The position numbers and the translations under genes were made by a program. Under the pieces are notes generated by a model. The model worked only from the letters and a program-made list of their open reading frames with translations, was not told the origin of the DNA and ran no database searches. A DNA stretch of 64,000 bases, from NCBI GenBank assembly GCA_023052935.1, contig CM041293.1, forward strand, positions 52,874,725-52,938,724, given 5' to 3'. Each line of letters opens with the position of its first letter. The first letter of the stretch is position 1. Shown piece after piece: positions 23,190 to 33,576 of this stretch. This DNA comes from Piezodorus guildinii (taxonomy: Eukaryota > Arthropoda > Insecta > Hemiptera > Pentatomidae).

Positions 23190-23400
23190 TTCTTTATTTA
23201 TTCTGGGACTAGTCCCTTAAGAATAATATGACAAGAAAATTAAAACAAACACTTTTGAGTCTTAGAGTATAAAAACAAACAAAAACAAAAAACAATACAA
23301 ATTATAAACAAATAATAATAAATTAAAAGCAACTTCAAATAAAAATCTTGAAAATTAAACTAGATAATAAATAAAATAAGAGATATGGACATATATACAA
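23190..23400 (-). mobile_element. CR1/L2-like LINE 3' UTR
   Basis: Only the 3' UTR remains, ending in GGGACTAGTCCC (23215-23204) then AATAAATAAAG. No coding part. Confidence 0.55.
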
Positions 23401-24470
23401 TTTAAAAAAAAAAAGAAATTTACATTTATTTTTTTTTATTTATTTTTTTTTTTTGGGGGGGGGGGGGGTTAATAATATAACATGTGCAAAATACAACATA
23501 ACATAAAACATAATACAAGGAAGTAAGGATATTAGTCATAACCGTGGAAGTGACGATCGGGATAGTTGTAAAAATGTCGGGGATTAAGAAGTAGAACAGA
23601 GCTAATTCTAAAAATATTAATTATTATAAGTCCTTGGTATCTTTCAGAAAGGAAAGCAATAGGTATTTAAATTGATAACACAAATTTAGACTGAGAATTA
23701 AAAAAAAAATAAATAAAAAATAAAACGTAAGTAGCTAAAACATATAGGAAATAATTATTAAAATACTGAATTATGAATGTTAATAGAAACAAATATTGTA
23801 TATAAAAAATTAAAATATTCCAATAAAAAAAAATATGTCTTCTTTAAGGAAACAATATAAATATTTGACAATAAGTCTGTAAGTTCAAAACAAAGCTCAC
23901 GCAAAGTTATCTAAGTATATTAATTATTACCGCTGGACACCCATCGGCCTTCGATAGTAAATAAACTTTTATATCTATCTAATAATACTGTGTTCAATGT
24001 TTAGATCCGCCAACTCCATTACCATTTTACCCTTTCTTTTGAATAAATGTCAGAATATGAAAAAGTGGGAAGCCTGATTCAAAAGCTAGGAGAGCGAGAC
24101 CGTTGAAGAGGAAATTAAATGTAAGAGTGAGATGATAGGAAAGAAGAAGCTAGGGACAAGGGCCTTTAAAGTTTCACCATCTTGGTTTAATTATTAGCGC
24201 TGAAGAAGCTGACAAGATGGCATTAATAAAGGGGAGATATTAAAGCCATTACGGCGCTCTGGTTAGGCTAATCCCGCATACCTCCCCTCTTTAATCTCAA
24301 CTTGTTCCATCTTCTTTCGACATGGCTACACAGTCTTGCCTTTCTTCTCTTATAATAAGATATTATAGTTACTACATAGTAAAATTTTAATTAGCTGTTC
24401 AATTAATATTAAATAATTGGGATGTTGACATCCAAAAGGCACTAGATCCATTTTATTATTATAATAATAA
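23401..24470. other. AT-rich sequence with a 14-G run
   Basis: T-runs are followed by fourteen G at 23455-23468. The rest, including a mixed-composition block at 24060-24330, shows no frame or known repeat. Confidence 0.5.
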
Positions 24471-24478
24471 TAATAGGC

Positions 24479-25258
24479 TTACCGAACCCGAAGGTTCGAT
24501 GCCGATACCACCAAACTTCGCCTGCACAGACTCGTCCAATGTTCACCGGTCAAGCCCAAGCCCCCGAGATCAGCCTTAATGCAATCCTCCCATCGACGCT
24601 TCGGCCTACCCTTCGGACGCCTACCAGTCGGTTCAGCGAATACCAACTTTCTCGGAATCCGTTCCTCACTAAGCCCAACAACTTTACGCGCCCATTTGAG
24701 TCTCCGCGATGCTATCAACTCAATTATATTCACAGGGTACAAACTCCGCAATTCCGCGTTGTGCAACCTTCTAAACTCCCCAGTGGTCTCATCTCTCTTC
24801 GGACCAAATATTTTACGCAGTACCTTATTCTCGAAAACCTTAAGCCGTTGTTCATCCTTCAAAGTAAGCGCCCACGTTTCGCATCCGTAAAGAACCGTTG
24901 GAAGAATAATAGTTTTATAAATTCTAACCTTTAAGTTTTTAGACAGAAGCCGCGAGCTAAGTAATTTAGCAACTGAATAATAACACGCATTTCCCACCTT
25001 TAACCGGGACTTTATTTCTTCCTGGATTTCATTTTTTCTTCTGTGTTTTTCTATTTCTATTATTTTGCCTTTAAGATACTCTCTTTTCTTATTTTTTAAG
25101 AATTTTGAAGTTTCGTTTTTTACTAACCGAAAGTAAGCCACATTATTATCGCTTGGATTATTTAAGGAATTCAGTTTAGCGGTTTTTTCTTTTTTCACAC
25201 ATATTTTGACAATCCCTGTCGAACCAAGGTTTGTTCTTTTTATTTTCGATTTTCCCAA
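24479..25258 (-). pseudogene. RTE-like LINE ORF2 C-terminus joined across an RT deletion
   Basis: The frame reads TAKLNSLNNPSDNNVAYFRL, KGKIIEIEKHRR, then directly KNEIQEEIKSRLKVGNACYY and [35 protein letters not shown] at the end. The junction HRR-KNE replaces about 390 residues, including the FKKAYDSID and YADD motifs seen in copy A. The result cannot copy RNA. Confidence 0.85.
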
Positions 25259-26318
25259 GACATAAGTTACCGACCTCTTTAATATTATCCCTGATCCCTT
25301 CCCATAAATTGTTTACATCTTCGTGTTCCTCGTCTGAAGATTCCAAAGCATCGAACCTATTTTTTACTTCTATCGCGAATTGTTTTCTAATTTCGGGGTT
25401 GTTCAATTTAACAACATCAAAATTCTCGGGATGAATATAGTTCGGTGTTCTCTTTTTTGTATTTAGTTTTTGTCGAAGTTTCGCGATTACTAATTCATGA
25501 TCAGAACCGCATTCTGCACCACGATACGATCTCACGTTAATTATGCTACTTTGCCATCCGTTTTGTACTAAAACATGATCTATTTGATTCCGAGTTTGTC
25601 CATCCGGCGATGTCCACGTATACTTATGAATGTCCTTATGTTTAAATGTAGTACTTTTGATTATTAGGTTTTTCGAAATGGCAAAGTTTATTAGTCGGGT
25701 CCCATTATCATTACTATATTCGTGCAAACTTTCTTTACCGATTGTAGGACGATATACTTCTTCCCTTCCAACCTTTGCGTTCGCGTCACCTAGTATTATT
25801 TTAATGTAATTTCGCGGTAACTTATCGAAAACCGACCCTAGTTTATCATGAAATTCGCATTTTACTTCATCATCACTATCTTCGGTGGGAGAATGAATGT
25901 TTATAAACGCGATTTTAGACCAACGACCCTGAAATATAGCAACCGATATTGTTTCACTAAAGAACTGTACATCCCGTAATGCGGAAAGAAATCTATTCCT
26001 AATCAGAAACCCGGTACCTAAACAATAATTAACGCTCCCCCCGTACCAAATAGTGTACTTTCCTTCTGTTAACGAACCCTCCCCTGGCCAGCGAACCTCT
26101 TGTAATGCAACGATATCTAAATGGTACCCCTTAACTTCATTCGCGACCGACTTTAACCCACCTGCCGTATTTAAACTTCTAACGTTCCACGTCCCTATTG
26201 TTAGATCTCTACTTTTCATCTTGCGCCTAGATTCCTCTGAAGCAGTCCCCACCCGGAGACCCGAACGGGGGACTAGTTTACTTCCGGATAATGGGCGTTT
26301 TACCTCAGAGGAATCCAT
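25176..26318 (-). CDS. RTE-like LINE APE-type endonuclease
   Basis: A 380-residue frame with all main endonuclease blocks: LTIGTWNVRSLNTAG (metal N), DIVALQEVRWPGEG (catalytic E), GDANAKVGREE (D, N), and the end block GSDHELVIAKLR (D, H). This type is usually annotated 'craniofacial development protein 2-like' in insects. It nicks target DNA to prime reverse transcription. The frame leaves the ORF near CQNMCEKRK because of one extra T in a T-run (25180-25187) relative to copy A. Confidence 0.88.
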   Translation of the reverse strand: MDSSEVKRPLSGSKLVPRSGLRVGTASEESRRKMKSRDLTIGTWNVRSLNTAGGLKSVANEVKGYHLDIVALQEVRWPGEGSLTEGKYTIWYGGSVNYCLGTGFLIRNRFLSALRDVQFFSETISVAIFQGRWSKIAFINIHSPTEDSDDEVKCEFHDKLGSVFDKLPRNYIKIILGDANAKVGREEVYRPTIGKESLHEYSNDNGTRLINFAISKNLIIKSTTFKHKDIHKYTWTSPDGQTRNQIDHVLVQNGWQSSIINVRSYRGAECGSDHELVIAKLRQKLNTKKRTPNYIHPENFDVVKLNNPEIRKQFAIEVKNRFDALESSDEEHEDVNNLWEGIRDNIKEVGNLCLGKIENKKNKPWFDRDCQNMCEKRKNR

Positions 26319-26624
26319 GACTGTTTGTGGTATTTTGTGAACTAAAATATGTGAGTAGGGCGTTCGAACCTAAGCCTGGAGGACCGCTCTCATTGTTGGT
26401 CAGCGAGTCCATCGGACTTAGCCGGGAGGAGCTTCCGAGGAAATTCCACCGACCATCCCCACATCCGCCACCCGTGGGACGCTCCCCATACGCGGTAATG
26501 AGATCCGCGCGAGATTTTATTATTATATTCTCAATATGCAGAAGAACTGTACAATACTTGAGATAGAAACATAAGGGCTGATTTTCCTGTATTTCTTCCA
26601 AAACACCTTTTTATTTTACAGTAT

Positions 26625-26661
26625 CACGACGTTTCGGGTTATCTCACCCATTAACGATCCT
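26625..26661 (-). ncRNA. Degenerate hammerhead-like motif
   Basis: The minus strand reads GGGTGAGATAACCC-GAAAC-GTC. Stem II, GAAA and the GUC cleavage triplet are fine, but the CUGAUGA core is replaced by CGTTAAT. Probably inactive. Confidence 0.3.
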
Positions 26662-26799
26662 GATTTGTAACATTCCTTAATCCATCAATTTTCCTTAATT
26701 CGTCAATTTTCATTTTCAAAGGAATAATAAAAAAGTCAGCACATTAAAAAATTGTCCTAAGTAAGGAAATGACTTAGATTTTAGTAGTCAAAAATCAAC

Positions 26800-26960
26800 T
26801 CAGTTTATCCTTCAGAGTAAGCAGCCTCGTTTCACATTCGTAAAGAACAGTTGGAAGAATAATAGTATTATATATTATAAATGTTAATATTATAAATATT
26901 ATGTATTATAAATTCTTTCAGTTTTTAGACAAAAGCCGCGAACTATCATCACAGGCGTAA
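26800..26960 (-). mobile_element. RTE-like LINE fragment
   Basis: CTTCAGAGTAAGCAGCCTCG followed by CACATTCGTAAAGAACAG and later AGACAAAAGCCGCGAACTA match copies A and B, with a TATA-rich insertion between the two blocks. Confidence 0.65.
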
Positions 26961-27288
26961 TCTTTTAAAAAATACTATATTTATCTCAATCAGTCTGATA
27001 AATAACCTGTCGAAGCTTATATTGTTCATACCTTAAAATGCGTTCGGAAAATCTTTAAACCAGTCTCAATAAATATTTATCATTTCTGAAATATCCGGCA
27101 GCCCATATAGGGAATTTATGATGCAATGGCAAGAATACTAAGTAGATAGGCTCGGCAAACGTCTAGGATATGAAAACTAATGATAAAATATAATGATGTG
27201 GAAATGGTTGTGTGTAGATATTGGGGAGATGTTAATTCGTTGTGCAATCATCAAAACACTTAATTAAGTAGAAACTAAATTTATTTGT

Positions 27289-27327
27289 GCCTACGTTTCG
27301 GCCTAAATTTTAGACCATCATCAGGGC
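27289..27327 (-). ncRNA. Hammerhead ribozyme-like motif 1
   Basis: The minus strand reads GCC-CTGATGA-[TGGTCTAAAATTTAGGCC]-GAAA-CGTA-GGC. Stem II is a strong eight-pair hairpin (GGTCTAAA/TTTAGGCC) and stem I is GCC/GGC. The cleavage triplet is GUA. Stem III would be only the self-complementary ACGU, as in short-stem-III hammerheads. Confidence 0.6.
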
Positions 27328-27529
27328 GATCGAAGGAGAGGGATCACAATGATAGATTGTTAATTACCAATATATCCTGTGTACTGTGTTACTGTTTCTT
27401 TATAAATGTATTTTTATATTTCTTATGTATTATATTGTTTTTTGCTGTGTAGTTCGTTACTGTTTCTTTATAAAAATTGTTTTATATTATTTAAGTATTG
27501 TATTGTATCATATTGTGTACTGTTACTAT

Positions 27530-27558
27530 TTGTGTGTGTGTGTATGTGTGTATATATA

Positions 27559-27599
<41 letters not shown>

Positions 27600-27688
27600 T
27601 AGATAGATAGATAGATAGATATATAGATATATAGATAGATTGATAGAAAATATAATATCTATAGTACATTTTTGGATATGATAATCTC

Positions 27689-27753
<65 letters not shown>

Positions 27754-27800
27754 GGAGAGAGAGAGAGTGAGTGTGTAAGTGAGAGGGAGAGAGAGATTGT
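27530..27800. repeat. Compound microsatellite
   Basis: (TG)n at 27532-27552, (TA)n to 27596, (GATA)n to about 27640, a second (TA)n at 27694-27755, then (GA)n to 27800. Confidence 0.95.
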
Positions 27801-27995
27801 GTCACATCCCGGTCTTCAGCACTCCGTTTCTCCAGTTATCTCTGTCAGCGCTGTCATCTTCTGCCAGATCCTCTTCAACATCTTTTATCCACCTTTTCCA
27901 ATTTCTTTCCCGTTTTGGCTTTCATGTGGGCAGTATTTAACTAATCGAAGAGGCCAACGTGCTTCGTCCATTCTCATGACTTGCACATACCACAT
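27795..27995 (-). mobile_element. LINE ORF2 C-terminal remnant
   Basis: Minus-strand frames give CGHVMRM-like, RWPLRLVKYCPHESQN and WIKDVEEDL pieces, the extreme C-terminus of LINE ORF2. Frameshifted. Confidence 0.5.
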
Positions 27996-28004
27996 CAACC
28001 TTCT

Positions 28005-28262
28005 TTTAGAAAGAATATTATCTGATACACAAAGTTAAAAAAGGTAATATAAAGTGAGGAATAGTGAATAAACTCATTACTGATTAACAATTGTATATTA
28101 TTATATTATTTAATCTAAATCATATGTTTTCAACGAAAATTAATATTCGTTTTATTAAAATCAACTCAGAATATTTTTGAAATTGAAGTATACTTAATAG
28201 TTCTCAAATTGATTTTAACAGTCGAAGTTAGTGAAAGTTGTGTGTTTCCCGCACCAAATTTT
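28005..28262 (-). mobile_element. HINE-like repeat, 5' end fragment
   Basis: It ends at right in GTTAGTGAAAGTTGTGTGT then CCCGCACCAAATTTT, the inverted family terminus. Confidence 0.65.
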
Positions 28263-28373
28263 TTTTCTGTACTTAAGATATCTCTGTCCGTTACATGAGA
28301 ATGATACAGTGATGGAAATATAGCTAGTTGGATTCATATGATTGTTTATTATATATAATAGTGATGGTGAATA

Positions 28374-28943
28374 GTGGACTGCCATATCATCCAGCACTGC
28401 TTTCTGTCGCACGGAGGGAGGGTAAAGCGACATGATGCCGTGGTCAATGTCATCGAGGCGGCTCTCCAGAGGAAAGGATACAGGGTGCTCAAGGAGGTGA
28501 CCTTTGCTGGCAGTAGAAGGAGGTGGAGGCCTGACCTGGTGTGCTCGGCCCCGAGTGGGAACTACATCCTCGACGTCCAGATCGTTGGGGACAATCCCAG
28601 TACTACCCATTGGAACAACTTAAAAAGGGAAAAATACCAAGACTTGGACTGCCGGATGGCCATTGGACGGGAGTTAGGGGTGCCGGGCATCGATATCAGT
28701 GTGCTTCCTATCACCATAACTTGGAGAGGCGTTTGGTGCAAACGTTCCTTCGGGGATATTCGGCTGCGGGATGTACCCTTGAGGGTCTTGAACTCCATAA
28801 CCATTAGGGTTCTCAGGGGCTCCCACCTCATTACAGTTGTTGGTTCGGGATGCTTGGTGGACTACATGCTGGAACATGAATTAGTGAAATATATTTATTA
28901 TGAACTAGTAGTTTGTTGTGGGTGTGAAAATGTATTAGTATAG
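28374..28943 (+). CDS. R2-like restriction-like endonuclease, C-terminal fragment
   Basis: The frame encodes the end of an R2-clade ORF: part of a zinc knuckle (CHIIQHCFLSHGGRVKRHD), then a PD-(D/E)XK-like nuclease, VVNVIEAALQRKGY, RRRWRPDLVCSAP, and NYILDVQIVGDN, with KREKY downstream. In R2 elements this domain nicks the target. The first codons lie in the target-site duplication, so they are not native. RT and N-terminal DNA-binding domains are absent. Confidence 0.75.
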   Translation: MDCHIIQHCFLSHGGRVKRHDAVVNVIEAALQRKGYRVLKEVTFAGSRRRWRPDLVCSAPSGNYILDVQIVGDNPSTTHWNNLKREKYQDLDCRMAIGRELGVPGIDISVLPITITWRGVWCKRSFGDIRLRDVPLRVLNSITIRVLRGSHLITVVGSGCLVDYMLEHELVKYIYYELVVCCGCENVLV

Positions 28944-29137
28944 TGACGCAGTTGTTATCACTGTTATAGGATACCGCTTAGCAAGATAGTATGTATTGTC
29001 CTATTTATTGAGCCTTGGATTCTGCATCCAAGATACTATGTTGAGCTGGTGAAGGTAGCACCATATATATTGTTTTATAGTTTGTGGTATATTAACTTGT
29101 ATAAAATGTAATGTATGACCTACCAAATAATAAATAA
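28380..29137 (+). mobile_element. R2-like non-LTR element, 5' truncated, with 18-bp TSD
   Basis: The insert is bracketed by TGATGGTGAATAGTGGAC at 28362-28379 and again at 29138-29155. It holds only the end of the ORF and a ~190-bp 3' UTR. The flanks are not 28S rDNA-like, unlike canonical R2 sites. Confidence 0.75.
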
Positions 29138-29155
29138 TGATGGTGAATAGTGGAC

Positions 29156-29640
29156 AATACGGAGGAAACTTTGTAGAAGGCAGAGAAATGCAAGCTCCCC
29201 TGTTAGGAGTTTTGTCTTAAAAGCTTACCTCCTTCCTTGCTAAGCATTATTATTATTAAATAGGGTATCATTATTTAAATTTATTCTATTATTTAAATAA
29301 TAAGATGCAAATGTTGGGACGGGGAGGCCCTTAGGCAGCTTTGGTTGTTAACGACGGCATAGGATCAGTTAGGCTGGGTTTAATGCCGTTCGATAAGGCA
29401 ATACGTCGCTTAGCCTAAGCTTATCCAATTACTGTAAATCCGACTTTATGCTACCATCGGCTGTGGAGGTAAATATAGATCTCTGGATACAGCAGCCGTA
29501 CGGATCACTCGCCATTCTGTTGAATAACAACTTTATCATCCGAGAATTGTGGATAATATTACCCATATTCAGTACAATGTGTATTATGGGCTCAGGACAC
29601 AGTTAATGCTCTTTATAATAATAATGGAGACTTTTTTTTT
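29156..29640. other. Unassigned mid-GC sequence
   Basis: A block at 29310-29560 is richer in GC than its surroundings but has no frame. A poly-T run at 29633-29655 borders the next LINE copy. Confidence 0.45.
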
Positions 29641-29659
29641 TTTTTTTTTTTTTTTGAGT

Positions 29660-30258
29660 TCTTTGAAGAAAGGAAAGAATCAATAATTATTCCGATTCAC
29701 AAAAAAAGACCGAGGACGGATTGTAACAACTATCGTGGGATCTCTCTTCTCCCAGTATGTTATAAAATATTCTCGCCAATAATAAGTAGCCGAATCACGG
29801 AACACGCTGAGGAAATTATCGGAGACTGCCAGTTTTTGGCGGAATCGCTCAACTATTGATCAAATATTTACCGTTTACCGTACGTCAAATATTAGAGAAA
29901 AAGTTAGAATACAACTGTGTCGTCCATCAACTTTATATCGATTTTAAAAAGGCTTATGATTCCATAGACCGTCAGAAGTTGTATAACATCAAGGTTGAAC
30001 AGGGAATACCTAGAAAGTAAACCTAGTAGAGACATTTCTGTCGGAAGCATTCCATAAAGTTAGAATCGGTCATAATTACTCCGAGAGATTAGAAGTGAGA
30101 TCGGGTTTGAAACAGGGTATTCAAGGTATCAAAGGCGTAGATTGGAGTAATGCGTTAAGTCTAATCTCAGGAGCCTGTGCTTGGACGATGGACATTAGAC
30201 GAATTAGTCAAGGCGAAGCATGGGCATTGAACATTCGGCTTTTTTAAGCCTATTATTA
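29660..30258 (+). mobile_element. RTE-like LINE fragment with deletions (copy C)
   Basis: Plus-strand pieces: ESIIIPIHKKRPRTDCNNYR, RNRSTIDQIF, LYIDFKKAYDSIDRQKLYNI and RIGHNYSERLEVRSGLKQG, then an internal jump to an unrelated-looking stretch and the family end AAGCCTATTATTATTG. Frameshifts at 29840-29890 and 30020. Confidence 0.75.
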
Positions 30259-30276
30259 TTGTTATACAACGATAGG

Positions 30277-30532
30277 TTAGTTTGTTCATTTAACGTCACT
30301 TTATGATATTATGGCGAATCGGATGATGCTACAGAGGGAGTCCTAAATTTTACCTTTGCAGGTTTAATTAGGATAGGGATCTTTAAGGAGTACCTGACAT
30401 CGTACTTTTTCACGTCCCCTCCAAAGGACGGCGTAACTAAGGATTTTTTACTCCCATTAAGAAATCCTAGGACCACCTGCGGATTTGAACCCGTGACCTT
30501 TGGCATAGAAGGCTATACCAATAGGTCATAAG
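30277..30532 (-). mobile_element. SINE family 1 copy
   Basis: Minus orientation, missing part of the middle. The B box GGGTTCAAATCC lies near 30485-30496. Confidence 0.75.
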
Positions 30533-30539
30533 GCTTTAA

Positions 30540-31060
30540 AAAATATTAATTTGAACTTTTTAAAGATACAATAGAGCAAGGCGCTTCATATTCTGCAATA
30601 ATATGCTGGGTTGGATCGATCGTTGTTACGATTATAATTGTTTTTTTACTCTAAGATTCCTCATAGCACATCAACATAACATAAAAACAATCAAGATAAT
30701 GTAGACAGTTTTTAAAAACTATATGAAGTAATCCCTAGTTCCAAACTTCAGAGCAAGACCTTCTACAAAAGGAAAAACGTGCGATTTCGTGAAATATAAA
30801 TTTGTAATATATTATTCCGAAATATATGAATGGGATAACTGTTCGGCTTTGAAGCTGATACACGCAAGCATATAAAACTTGCAAAATCATGGAAATCCCT
30901 TCTCTAGTTATTATTATTGCGGTTAATCTTAATTAACTGTTTATTTTAAACCTGTAAGCAAAATACTCTTTTTAACATGGGTAATTATTGAGATATTTGC
31001 ACTTATGATGACTCCATCTCCGATGTGACGGGCCTGGTGTGTGCGATGGAGTGAGGTTAT
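30540..31060. other. Unassigned AT-rich sequence
   Basis: No frame, repeat or known motif recognised. Confidence 0.45.
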
Positions 31061-31061
31061 G

Positions 31062-31262
31062 GACACACAGCTGGTGGGGGCAAGAGGTTATGTGAAATGG
31101 ATTTGTCACTGCCTCAAACGTGTTTACATTTTTGTTCTCTTTATATTTAATTGAAGCTCATTTTTATTTCTTATTTTATTTTCCGTATTTTATTATTGTA
31201 GGAAGGTTATTTTATTTTACAGTGGCAAATCCATTGTAACCTCTCACCAGCTGTTGTCGTGA
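31062..31262. repeat. 200-bp inverted repeat
   Basis: CAGCTGGTGGGGGCAAGAGG and ATGGATTTGTCACTG at left recur inverted at 31217-31262 (CAGTGGCAAATCCAT, CTCTCACCAGCTGTTG). Arms of about 45 bp, 105-bp spacer. Confidence 0.65.
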
Positions 31263-32654
31263 TTCTCTCTGTTATTGTGCGCTCCTCAAGTTTGTCTCTC
31301 TTTTATTTTGTTGTTCATCATTTTGTTTATTTGACCATCATCGTTTTGTTTGTTTAACCATTTTTGACTTCCAGAACTATTAAAGAGTGTTTTTTTTTCA
31401 CAGTTGTACCAGGATGTTATTTATTTTTCCCTCACCTCCATTAAACCCTTGAAGGAACCCGCCTAAGAGGCAATATTAAATTCTAAGCCCGCTAGTAAAG
31501 ATGCCAATCGACCAGGCGGCCATTACGATGCCAAGTTATTGTTTTAATATACTATAGAGTCGTAAATGATATTGCTTCTATGCTTTTATGCCCAGCCGTG
31601 ACTTCTGAAAACTATACCCTGCTTTTATGCCTTGCAGTAAAGGTTCCGATCGGTATGGCTTCTTCTCATCTAGGACTTAATAATTCAATTACCAATATCA
31701 GAGATTGCTTCGTAAAATTGCCTGATTGAAAAAATTAATAAGAGTATTAGTTTTCACAACCAGAAATATTAAATAAATAATAAACATTTTATATTACGGA
31801 TATCTTTAGTTTATACGATTAAGTTTTAATATTCACATATGTTAAGCTGTACCTCGCGACTATTTCCTTCTTTTTTTTAATTGCTGAGAATTAAGAAAGA
31901 TTTTTTATAATAACTGTGTTAGGTGAGGTTATACAATATAAATATACCTGACATAGCAGTGAGTTAAACTTTTAACTATGTCTATGTATGACAAATAAAT
32001 GATTATTTTTGATTGTCAGGTATTAATTTTATTCAGTTTATTCTACAATAACATACCAGTAGCAAGTTATACCATCGTAACTTCTATGTGACATAAATGC
32101 GTATTCTTTCCACTCGGGGTGTACCCTTCTAACTGAATAAGCTCGCATTTTTTTTAGGACTCAGAACTAAGTTCTATTATTTTTTCACTACTAAAACCTT
32201 TTTAAGCCCATTGATCATTTTAAAAAACCAACAACAATGAAATATATGGATTGGATAGAAACCTACACACGAAACATGGCTATGAAACGAAATATACCTA
32301 AATATATTTGTTAAGTATTTTAGTATCTATGCTATTACTGATCAGATTAAGACGATTTTGCTTCCAGGTGGTTAGATATATGCTTGTTATTCAAATGAGT
32401 ACTTATAGTTTTTGACGATGCGTTATTATTTTGTTTTAAGTTTTATAAAAATATTTTTTTAAATCACTTAGAGGAGGAATTTCTCCCAACCCAGCCTTAA
32501 TGCAATCTAGACGGTAAGGTGAACCTCCAGGAAAAATTTCACTCACAACCATAGTCGTTTTTGAGAAACTGCGATGACAAGAAAATCGAGTGAAATGCAC
32601 TTTCCTTTATAGATATAGATTGTTTCATCCAATATTTTAAATAAGAAAACTAAA
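31263..32654. other. Unassigned AT-rich sequence
   Basis: No coding signal or repeat family was recognised. Confidence 0.45.
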
Positions 32655-32790
32655 AAATCTGGTTCGCCCAACACACTAATTCCACTTACTCCCGTTGTTA
32701 AAATTAATTTGAGAACTTTAAAAATTGACATTTAGTTTCGTTGGAAACATATGTTTTAAATTAAATAATCTAACAATAGAGATTATCATA
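32655..32790 (+). mobile_element. HINE-like repeat, 5' end fragment
   Basis: AAAAAATCTGGTTCGCCCAA, then CCGTTGTTAAAATTAATTTG: family 5' terminus. Confidence 0.6.
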
Positions 32791-32820
32791 TACAACAACT
32801 ACTTAGTTTTATCATGTTTA

Positions 32821-33110
32821 GTTTGTTTGTTTATTTATTTAACGTCACTTTATGCTACTATGGCTAATAGGACGATGCTACAGTGGGAGTCCAAAATTTT
32901 GCCTATCCAGGTTTTATTAGGATAGGGATCTTTAACGAGTACCTGACATCGCACAGGCTCGGGACCACCTTTTAACGTCCCCTCCGAAGGACGGTGTAAC
33001 CAAGGATTTTTTTACTCCCATTAAAAAATCCTAGGACCACCTGCGGATTTGAACCCGTGACCTTTGGCATGGGAGGCTGTTACGCTAGCCACCCAGCTAC
33101 AAGTGATCCC
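32821..33110 (-). mobile_element. SINE family 1, full-length copy
   Basis: In minus orientation the head reads GGGATCACTTGTAGCTGGGT (A-box region), the B box is GGGTTCAAATCC, and the tail is GACGTTAAATAAATAAACAA. It lies about 330 bp upstream of the miple start exon. Confidence 0.8.
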
Positions 33111-33443
33111 TGTTTTATCAGTTTCAATTAAATATTGAAATAAAGTATTAAAAACATCGATATTTTTTCGCCGAAATTACATCGATATCGATAACTTTCA
33201 TATAAATTGATATCGTTATTCTATCTCTAATATACTGAGCGCATGCACCAGTCTTGAGCATGTTGGTGACGATACCATGGATACGAAATCAAAGCTTCTA
33301 CCCTAGCCAAAAATCGCATAACGCGCCTAAAGAAGTTTTAACAAAAAAATGTATTTTTTACCTCTAATTGTAATTATTTTTTTCTTTTTGATTACACTAT
33401 TATTATATTCATTAAAGTAAGAATCCCCATTGCATTGTTTCAG

Positions 33444-33576
33444 ATGAAGTGGAGTTTTGGAATCTTCGTAGCAGTTTTCTTCTTGGCGTCCCTCGTCCTC
33501 GCTGAAGGTGAGATCTGGGAGGAAGATGAGAAGGAGGTCCTCATCAGGAGTGAGCGCGGAGCCAAGAACGGAAAAG
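33444..33576 (+). CDS. miple: miple exon with start codon, signal peptide and acidic N-terminus
   Basis: The ATG lies directly after a polypyrimidine tract and CAG, so it is the first coding exon but probably not the first transcribed exon. It encodes 44 codons plus one base and ends GGAAAAG|GTATCT. The signal peptide is followed by EGEIWEEDEKE and a short basic stretch SERGAKNGK. Confidence 0.85.

Larger units (their letters stand above)
24474..26522 (-). mobile_element. RTE-like LINE with internal RT deletion (copy B)
   Basis: It has both ends: a 5' UTR (26522-26319), the endonuclease, the ORF2 C-terminus and a 3' end GGTTCGGTAAGCCTATTATT with (TTA)n tail. Compared with copy A, about 1.18 kb holding the RT palm is missing at 25039, at a short TTCT microhomology. 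Confidence 0.88.

Noticed and set aside
27530..27800. Regular tandem pattern that might suggest an array such as CRISPR or a satellite
   Set aside because: It is simple dinucleotide and tetranucleotide microsatellite with no unique spacers, in a eukaryotic genome.
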